Below are positions 58,531 to 64,000 of a DNA stretch of 64,000 bases, in pieces. Below the pieces are notes generated by a model. It was not told where the DNA came from and did no database searches. It saw only the letters and a list, made by a program, of their open reading frames with translations. The translations under genes and the position numbers were made by a program. Origin of the DNA: Calditrichota bacterium (lineage in GTDB: Bacteria; Electryoneota; RPQS01); assembly GCA_020637445.1 (NCBI GenBank), contig JACJVZ010000004.1, positions 80,118 to 144,117 of the forward strand. The letters run 5' to 3'. Each line of letters opens with the position of its first letter. The stretch's first letter is position 1.

Positions 58531-59565
58531 CTATTTTAGAAAAAGAACTTTTTGTGTAAGTGGTGTTCCGGCAATTCTGGTGCGAAGAAAATAAACTCCG
58601 CTTGCTCCGGATGCTTGCCAGACAAATGTGTTTAGTCCGCTGTGCGATACTCCGTCAAAGAGAGTTTCGACCAATCTTCCTTGCAGATCGAAGACTTGCA
58701 AGGTGAGCGGAAGTTCGCCGTTAATGTCGAACGACAGCCGTGTCGATCCGTTGAAGGGATTTGGGAACGGCGGAGTCAATGAGAACTCGCGTGCCACCGG
58801 AACAGCGGCTGCGCTTGCGGCCTCGGTCGAAAAGCTCCACTCGGGGCCGGCCGTAGTGCCGACATCGTTGACGGCTTCGATACGCCAGAAGTATGTAGTC
58901 TCATAGAACAACGTATCGGGCGCATAGGAAATCTGAGTTTGAGTCGAGACCAGCGGCGGCGGAGACGATTGTCCGAAATAGACATTGAACGACTCGGCGC
59001 GGTCGACTTCATCCCAGTGCAAAGAACTCAAGACACTGACCATTTCGGCTTGATCGGCAGGCGACGGATGACTCGGAGTGTCCGGCGGCTGCGGGATAAA
59101 CAATTCTTCGGCACTGATTTGCAAATCAGTGTTCGGTCCGGTATCATGCCCTTGGTGCGCCGCGACATAAAGCGTGACGTTGCCCGTACCGGGATTCGGC
59201 GCGCGCCAGCGAAACTCGAGTGTGTCTTGATCAAACGCAATCGCATGCACGCCGTTGGGTTCGTTGTCAACGGAGTACGTCGCGGTATTGGTGTGCGGCA
59301 GGATGACGCCGCCAGTCAAAGAACTTGTACCTATTCTGCACGACGCATTGAAGTTCTTGATCGGCAAACCGGTGCTGGTCAACTGAATGATATAGGTCGA
59401 ATCAGGGACGTAGCTTTCGGGAAAGTTGTGAACTTCGACGGTGCCTCCGCCTTCACCGTGACAAGATGACGCGCACGACTGTGTACCGGGAGCTCCAGAG
59501 CACCCCACGACCCATGGTTCGGCAAAGACGCATGCCGGCAGCAGAAAAAAGAGCAGTACTTTCAT
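58531..59565 (-). CDS. Choice-of-anchor-V-like secreted protein, T9SS cargo (paralog C)
   Basis: A 344-residue protein: signal peptide about 1-15, then CSGAPGTQSCASSCHGEGGG with Cys31, Cys35, His36 (CxxxCH), a full beta-rich domain (IKNFNASCRIGTSSLTGG ... WRAPNPGTGNVTLYVAAHQGHDTGPN), one FN3-like unit (about 170-260) and a T9SS sorting domain (FPNPFNGSTRLSF ... KVLFLK). It is the first gene of the minus-strand series, 66 bp downstream of the thioredoxin-like gene's start region. The spacing CxxxCH is conserved in all three copies. Confidence 0.82.
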   Translation of the reverse strand: MKVLLFFLLPACVFAEPWVVGCSGAPGTQSCASSCHGEGGGTVEVHNFPESYVPDSTYIIQLTSTGLPIKNFNASCRIGTSSLTGGVILPHTNTATYSVDNEPNGVHAIAFDQDTLEFRWRAPNPGTGNVTLYVAAHQGHDTGPNTDLQISAEELFIPQPPDTPSHPSPADQAEMVSVLSSLHWDEVDRAESFNVYFGQSSPPPLVSTQTQISYAPDTLFYETTYFWRIEAVNDVGTTAGPEWSFSTEAASAAAVPVAREFSLTPPFPNPFNGSTRLSFDINGELPLTLQVFDLQGRLVETLFDGVSHSGLNTFVWQASGASGVYFLRTRIAGTPLTQKVLFLK

Positions 59566-59634
59566 GAATTTAAATCGGAATTATATATCCATTGCGAGGA
59601 CGCAACGGCGGGAAGATATGGCGGCCGCGCGGGG

Positions 59635-60258
59635 CTACTTGCGAAATTTAATGGTGCAGCCGAAGGCTTTGGTTATCTTGGGATCGATTTGATCGGGATG
59701 ACCTTCGACTAATTTGGTCAGGGCGTTGTGGAGATCGTGTTCCTTGACGTCCTTGACTTCAGTATTGTCGTCGATGCGACCTGCGTATATAATTTTGCCG
59801 CTCTTGTCGAGCAGGAATGTTTCGGGAGTGCGGTTCGCGCCATAAGCGGCGGCGACGGCGCCGTCTTCATTGATTAAGTACGGGTAAGGGAGTTTCTTCT
59901 CTTGCGCGCGCTTTTGCATCGCTTCGTAGCCGTCTTCCGGTTTGATCTTGGGATCATTGGGGCTGATGGCGATGAAGTTGATACCTTTGGGTTGGAACTC
60001 ATTGGCCAAAGCGATCAAGCGGTCTTCGTAGGCCATTGCAAACGGACAGTGGTTGCAGGTGAAGACAATCAGGGTTCCAAGTTCACCGGCGCCGCTGGCC
60101 AGCGAGACCATGCTGCCGTCGACGTTTTTCAATTCAAAGGACGGGCCCATTGTACCGGGTTCGAGAGCCGCCGCAGAGATGTTTTTTGGGGCGAGGAAAC
60201 TTCCTGCCACCACAACAAGGGCAACCACGGACAACATGAGGACAAGCGCTTTCTTCAT
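59635..60258 (-). CDS. Thioredoxin-fold (AhpC/TSA-redoxin type) periplasmic protein
   Basis: A 207-residue protein with an N-terminal signal or anchor (about 1-20). The fold has FELKNVDGSMVSLAS, the CxxC-type active site TCNHCPFA (Cys-Asn-His-Cys), FIAISPNDP, and TPETFLLDKSGKIIYAGRIDD with the cis-proline. Such redoxins reduce or form disulfides or reduce peroxides; the CNHC spacing resembles oxidoreductases of cytochrome assembly and general redoxins. It lies upstream of the choice-of-anchor-V series on the same strand, so a role in keeping their cysteines in order is possible but only contextual. Confidence 0.88.
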   Translation of the reverse strand: MKKALVLMLSVVALVVVAGSFLAPKNISAAALEPGTMGPSFELKNVDGSMVSLASGAGELGTLIVFTCNHCPFAMAYEDRLIALANEFQPKGINFIAISPNDPKIKPEDGYEAMQKRAQEKKLPYPYLINEDGAVAAAYGANRTPETFLLDKSGKIIYAGRIDDNTEVKDVKEHDLHNALTKLVEGHPDQIDPKITKAFGCTIKFRK

Positions 60259-60433
60259 CGAGACTCCTTTGGAGGGTTATTTTGATGTTGGTCACCCTAT
60301 TAAACCTGACAAAATCATGACGGTTTCATTGCGATTGTCCGTCAAAAGCGATATTGTAGACTAATCTGGTGTCAGGTTTCGCAGCTTCTTAATAAACCAC
60401 ACCTAAGCAAGAGTTTCAACAGGGAGGAAGCAC

Positions 60434-60787
60434 GTGCATACATTTTGTCATGTTGAACTGATAACCACGGATTTGGCCAAGAGCGCGGAGATCTATGAGA
60501 AGCTGTTCGGCTGGAAGATCGCCCCGATGATGGAGAATTACTGGATGATCGACTTGGGACCCGATGCGAACGGCATCTCGGGTGGTCTGCTGAAGATGGA
60601 AAAGATCGTGGACAACGGTGGCCAAAACTATGTGGAAGTGCGGGACATTCATGCCACACTCGCAAAAGCGGCGACATTGGGCTGCAAGACGATAGATGAG
60701 AAGCGGCCGTTGCCTGAAAATATGGGATTTATCGCGATGTTCGAGATGCCGGACGGATTCAAAGTGGGGCTGTTCTCGAATGAGTAG
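60434..60787 (+). CDS. VOC (glyoxalase-fold) family protein
   Basis: A 117-residue vicinal-oxygen-chelate protein with GTG start after AGGGAGGAAG. It shows HVELITTDLAKSAEIYEKLFGWK, the typical opening, and MPDGFKVGLFSNE at the end. Histidine and glutamate metal ligands are partly present (His6 and a Glu in MFEMPDG), but catalytic certainty is low. Such proteins include glyoxalases, dioxygenases and antibiotic-binding proteins. Function here is unknown. It may share a transcript with the following cupin gene. Confidence 0.88.
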   Translation: MHTFCHVELITTDLAKSAEIYEKLFGWKIAPMMENYWMIDLGPDANGISGGLLKMEKIVDNGGQNYVEVRDIHATLAKAATLGCKTIDEKRPLPENMGFIAMFEMPDGFKVGLFSNE

Positions 60788-60844
60788 TGTGGACTTGATG
60801 CCACGCTTTTGAATTGCTCGAATCGCGGAGAAAACGGACAGAAA

Positions 60845-61201
60845 ATGATCAAGAAACTAATTGAAAGTGAAGAATTTACAGCAGGTGACGGGACCATTTT
60901 GCGGGAAATTCTGCACCCGGACAAGGCTGATCTCGCCCTCGGGTATTCACTGGCTATTGCAAAGCTCGCTCCAGAGGCAACTTCAATATTGCATAGGCTT
61001 AGGACGAGTGAAGTCTACTACATCTTAAAGGGCAGGGGGAACATGGAGTTGGACGGAAAATGGACAGAGGTCGGGCCCGGGGACACGGTGTATATCGCTC
61101 CTTATGTGACTCAGCGGATCAAGAGCCTCGGGCCGGAGGAGTTGGAGTTCCTTTGTATCGTCGATCCGGCTTGGAAGGTGGAGGATGAGGAGATTCTCTG
61201 A
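60845..61201 (+). CDS. Cupin domain protein
   Basis: The ATG at 60845 is preferred, giving 118 residues; 12 upstream codons are not needed for the fold. Cupin motif 1 is seen at HRLRTSEVYYILKGRGNMEL with GxH-like His but without the full HxH pair, and motif 2 at VGPGDTVYIAPYVTQRI. The PGD...P...Q pattern fits a double-stranded beta-helix that binds a small molecule or metal. No enzyme function can be assigned. It starts 57 bp after the VOC gene stop on the same strand, probably cotranscribed. Confidence 0.85.
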   Translation: MIKKLIESEEFTAGDGTILREILHPDKADLALGYSLAIAKLAPEATSILHRLRTSEVYYILKGRGNMELDGKWTEVGPGDTVYIAPYVTQRIKSLGPEELEFLCIVDPAWKVEDEEIL

Positions 61202-61223
61202 GGGGATGGGGGATGAGGGATGG

Positions 61224-61255
61224 AAAAAGGCCTGCTCTGGGGAGCGGGCCTTTTT
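61224..61255 (+). terminator. Rho-independent terminator
   Basis: AAAAAGGCCTGCTC pairs with GAGCGGGCCTTTTT (one mismatch) after the cupin gene. Confidence 0.8.
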
Positions 61256-61368
61256 GTTAAGTCAGAAGTATGAAGTCAGAAGTCAGAAAAGAATAGGCTA
61301 TTGACACATATGAATCGGAACACTATCTTGAACTCAGGTCTTGGGAAACTGGCTGGACAACTTAGCTT

Positions 61369-61446
61369 GGAGGCCTTAATCATGACGCGAATTCTCTCTG
61401 CATTCAGTTTTCTGAAGCGGGTGGGGTTCGCGGTTTTGTTGTTGGG
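61369..61446 (+). repeat. Shared RBS/signal-peptide segment, copy 3
   Basis: GGAGGCCTTAATCATGACG through the codons for FAVLLLG, nearly identical to 20194-20115 (minus) and 28869-28947. AACTTAGCT just upstream also matches copy 1. Confidence 0.85.
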
Positions 61447-63724
61447 CCTCGCAACAAGTCAAGCGTTCGGAGGCCTTGATGAGTGGACACAAGAAGGCAA
61501 TCGCGTTGTGATGTCTGATAGCTGGCAAGGGTACTGGGATGGGCCATGTCTCTGGCAAATGGCGAGATACTCGGGGTCTGACATTCGGCCGGTCAGAATT
61601 AAGTTGTCGGATCCGGGTATCTTTGAATACCATATGTATACCAACGACTGGGAAGGAGCAAACCTTTTCGGGATATTCCAGCATCCAATTGACACCAATC
61701 GCTATTTCCGCGCCGATGACGGAGCGGCATCGAACGGTCCGGATACTCTTTGGTGGAGTTCCACACGCGGTGCGGGATGGGCATGGGCATTCTTTGATTC
61801 CAGTTTCTCTGACGTACAACTGTTTTGGGACCAGGCAAATCCGGACCACGGCATTGCACTTTGTCAAGGGCGGAGCATATGGGAAACGTTCATTCGCGGG
61901 CAGCAGTGGTTCCGTGTAGACTTGCCCATTGACGAAAAAAGAATTCGAGTTTGGGCGGACAATCCGCTGTGCGAGAAGATTTACTTTACTATCAAAGAGC
62001 AGGAGCCTCCGTACTACTTCAGAATTCTCTCGCTTGACATTGCTACCCTTGAGTTGGACACTCTTAGAACGGTGGACGTAAACGATATTCCGCAGTTAAT
62101 TGTGGACAGGAGCAATCCGGACAGACTTCTCTACATCGAAAAAGAGAATTGTTATTTAGGTGAGCCGTATAGACTATGGCACACTTTGAATCAAGGGGAA
62201 ACGTTTGAGATGTTGTTCGAAACTACGGACACGAATTGCTACATTGATCGAGTCTTCCAGGACTATGTCAATCCCCAACGTTGGAACATGATTGTCGGAA
62301 ACAATTTCGACTTGTATGTCTCTACTGACGGCGGTTACTCGTGGGAACGCACGGATAGAAGAATCAAGCAGGCCATCCCTCTGCCCAATCGGGAAGGCGA
62401 AATTTTATCACTGTCGCCGTCGTACTATTATCGTCCGTCGGCAACCGATACCTTCCGTCAAATTGAAATTGGGCCAACGGATCGCGGCAACCAGTCTACC
62501 TACGACATTTATTACTCCGATGAATCCGGATTGCTCGTTAATATTGGTTCCGACATGTGGCGCAGTTTTGACGGCGGCTTCAACTGGCAACCTTGGGGCA
62601 TTGTGAATGGCCGCTGGACGACGGACGTTGCACAGGTCGGAATTTCTTCTCCCGCAAATCGCAACGTCATGCTGAAGCTCGTGATTCCGTGGGACTCGAG
62701 AAGCAGTATTGATGGCGGCATGACTTGGCACGCAACGATCTTGCCCCCACCCGCAGATCACAGGTTTACGAGTCCTCTTTTGACGATGCATCCTACCGAT
62801 AGTGCTGCTGCAATTGCATTTGGTTACCATCACGACCTTGACTCTCTTCAAATCTTAAGGACATGGGACTTGGGTCAAACGTGGCAATCAAACTACGCCA
62901 ACATCTGGCCGAAGTCATTCATCATGTCCAAGATCGTCTTCTACTCCACAGAGCCTGAAACACTAGTGATTGGTGGAGTAGCAGGTATCGGTGACGTAGG
63001 TGGTTTTTGGTATTCGGCGGACTCTGGTGCAACATGGCACCTTGTCCCGGGGATGGAGAACGAGCAAGGGGGGATTCCTATTGTTGACTATGAGAACAAC
63101 CGCATGATTCGCTATTCATACACATTAGGCGGACTTGCTCGAAATGATTTCACGTCGCTTACGGATTGGTATTCGATTCAAGGCAATCTTCCTAGCGGCG
63201 GTGGTGCATATTTTCTCGATCCTGATACAAGTGAAATTGTCTATAGGTGGGTTGGCCTTGATGGAATCTACAAAGGTTTGGGTGATGGTGTGTGGGAACG
63301 CTACATAGCAGCAGAGCTTGTCAGCTTCGGCAATGCTCAAGCTGTTCTGCCTGGTTGGCCCAAGACTTTTCTTGTTTCAGGAGCCGGCATAATGTCCTAC
63401 ACTAAGTCGCAACCGCTGAACTCTTCCTCAGAGATTCTGCCCATCGTTCAGAGTACAGATGTTTCAATTACGCTATTCCCGAATCCCACGAACGGCAGCA
63501 CCACTATTAAGTGGACGCTGCCATTGGGGATTAAAAGTCGTACCATACAGGTTATCAACATTCTCGGACAACAGGTTGCCGACATTACCGTTCCTGAAAA
63601 TCTGGTGTCGGGCGTGATACATTGGGACTTGACAGGATTCAATCAAGCATCTCTGTCCAGCGGATTGTACTTCGTTGGGTCTAGGGATCATCAAACCTTT
63701 ACGAAACTACTATACATCCGCTAA
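61382..63724 (+). CDS. Secreted BNR/VPS10-like propeller, T9SS cargo
   Basis: ATG at 61382 (780 residues), ribosome binding site GGAGG at 61369. The signal peptide ends near SQAFGG. Asp-box-like repeats (STDGGYSWER, SFDGGFNWQPWG, SIDGGMTWHA, DLGQTWQS, SADSGATWHLV) predict a sortilin/Ycf48-like ten- or seven-blade propeller rather than an enzyme. The T9SS sorting domain (FPNPTNGSTTIKW ... LLYIR, about 695-780) ends it; the PNP core has T in place of F. It shares its leader segment with two other cargo genes. Ligand unknown. Confidence 0.8.
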   Translation: MTRILSAFSFLKRVGFAVLLLGLATSQAFGGLDEWTQEGNRVVMSDSWQGYWDGPCLWQMARYSGSDIRPVRIKLSDPGIFEYHMYTNDWEGANLFGIFQHPIDTNRYFRADDGAASNGPDTLWWSSTRGAGWAWAFFDSSFSDVQLFWDQANPDHGIALCQGRSIWETFIRGQQWFRVDLPIDEKRIRVWADNPLCEKIYFTIKEQEPPYYFRILSLDIATLELDTLRTVDVNDIPQLIVDRSNPDRLLYIEKENCYLGEPYRLWHTLNQGETFEMLFETTDTNCYIDRVFQDYVNPQRWNMIVGNNFDLYVSTDGGYSWERTDRRIKQAIPLPNREGEILSLSPSYYYRPSATDTFRQIEIGPTDRGNQSTYDIYYSDESGLLVNIGSDMWRSFDGGFNWQPWGIVNGRWTTDVAQVGISSPANRNVMLKLVIPWDSRSSIDGGMTWHATILPPPADHRFTSPLLTMHPTDSAAAIAFGYHHDLDSLQILRTWDLGQTWQSNYANIWPKSFIMSKIVFYSTEPETLVIGGVAGIGDVGGFWYSADSGATWHLVPGMENEQGGIPIVDYENNRMIRYSYTLGGLARNDFTSLTDWYSIQGNLPSGGGAYFLDPDTSEIVYRWVGLDGIYKGLGDGVWERYIAAELVSFGNAQAVLPGWPKTFLVSGAGIMSYTKSQPLNSSSEILPIVQSTDVSITLFPNPTNGSTTIKWTLPLGIKSRTIQVINILGQQVADITVPENLVSGVIHWDLTGFNQASLSSGLYFVGSRDHQTFTKLLYIR

Positions 63725-63746
63725 ACCAATTCTTCCGGAGGCAACG

Positions 63747-63872
63747 ATGTTACGTGTTTTTTTGTTCCTTCTGATATCGATTTCCCTTTCTTTAAAGTAT
63801 GTCTTTGCAGTTTCAGAGCCGCCCCTTCCCGCGGCGGCACCCGCTGCGGGTGCCCCGTTTCTGAGCGACTGA
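63747..63872 (+). pseudogene. Signal-peptide ORF cut short by a dispersed repeat
   Basis: An ATG with GGAGG 7 bp upstream begins a 41-residue frame with a complete signal peptide (MLRVFLFLLISISLSLKYVFA). The mature part is then read from a GGCGGCACCCGCTGCGGGTGC repeat module and stops at 63870-63872. It looks like the start of a secreted protein gene whose remainder was lost or replaced by the repeat. A functional micro-protein is less likely. Confidence 0.45.
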
Positions 63873-64000
63873 GAACTTAAGAATAATCTCTGACTTACAA
63901 CTATGCTTCGCCGACACAGCGCTACTCGGTTGCGCTTGAGGGTCGTGGCTTCCTTGAATAGGTCCTTATCCTTCCAAGGACAGGCGCGGATGACGGAAAC
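63826..64000. repeat. Dispersed repeats at right edge
   Basis: GGCGGCACCCGCTGCGGGTG module, then a GGTTGCGCTTGAGGG...TAGGTCCTTATCC...GGATGACGG module running off the window. Confidence 0.65.

Overview
The window comes from a Gram-negative bacterium, most likely an uncultured member of the Fibrobacteres-Chlorobi-Bacteroidetes (FCB) neighbourhood. At least ten secreted proteins end in a type A C-terminal sorting domain (a YPNPFN or FPNPFN core and a Lys- or Arg-poor end such as VVLLK or IYLP), the hallmark of type IX secretion (T9SS). TonB-like domains, an outer-membrane beta-barrel and lipoproteins support a double membrane. A DapL-like aminotransferase and DapF suggest meso-DAP synthesis. I cannot assign a phylum, and I see no tRNA, rRNA or CRISPR array.

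Layout. 1-8000: a partial secreted beta-helix protein, a lipoprotein, and an ECF sigma / anti-sigma-like / TonB-domain lipoprotein operon beside a second TonB-domain protein, then a large M6 metalloprotease interrupted by an in-frame TAA. 8375-17859: an alpha-glucan cluster on one strand (secreted GH31, sodium/solute symporter, secreted GH57-like protein, GH13 lipoprotein). 18607-23405: an FG-GAP protein interrupted by TAG, YceI, MarR and an FMN-dependent alpha-hydroxy-acid oxidase. 24130-27108: an AT-richer three-gene operon resembling an ABC three-component (ABC-3C) conflict system. 27156-41707: an NtrC-type regulator and a series of secreted proteins (BNR propeller, Cys-rich P-domain protein, beta-helix protein, cupredoxin, heme-motif barrel), plus endonuclease IV.

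41951-54518 is mostly housekeeping: dapF, a frameshifted membrane gene, a DapL-like aminotransferase, a phosphodiesterase/ATP-grasp pair, cystathionine beta-synthase, rsgA, a KefB-type antiporter coupled to a DUF819 protein, and an aldehyde dehydrogenase. 54820-60258 is a minus-strand run of three paralogous choice-of-anchor-V-like proteins with a CxxxCH motif, a cupredoxin fusion and a thioredoxin-like protein. The end holds VOC and cupin proteins, another BNR-type T9SS cargo and a short truncated signal-peptide ORF.

Gaps between genes are packed with recurring repeat modules (palindromes with C6/G6 flanks, GTCATCC...GGATGAC elements, GGTGCCGCC elements and 7-bp-type simple repeats). Two large cargo genes each carry a single in-frame stop, and three cargo genes share a nearly identical ribosome-binding-site plus signal-peptide segment, so secreted genes appear to be built and broken by module exchange and point mutation. 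The ABC-3C-like operon is the best candidate for a poorly characterised biological system here.
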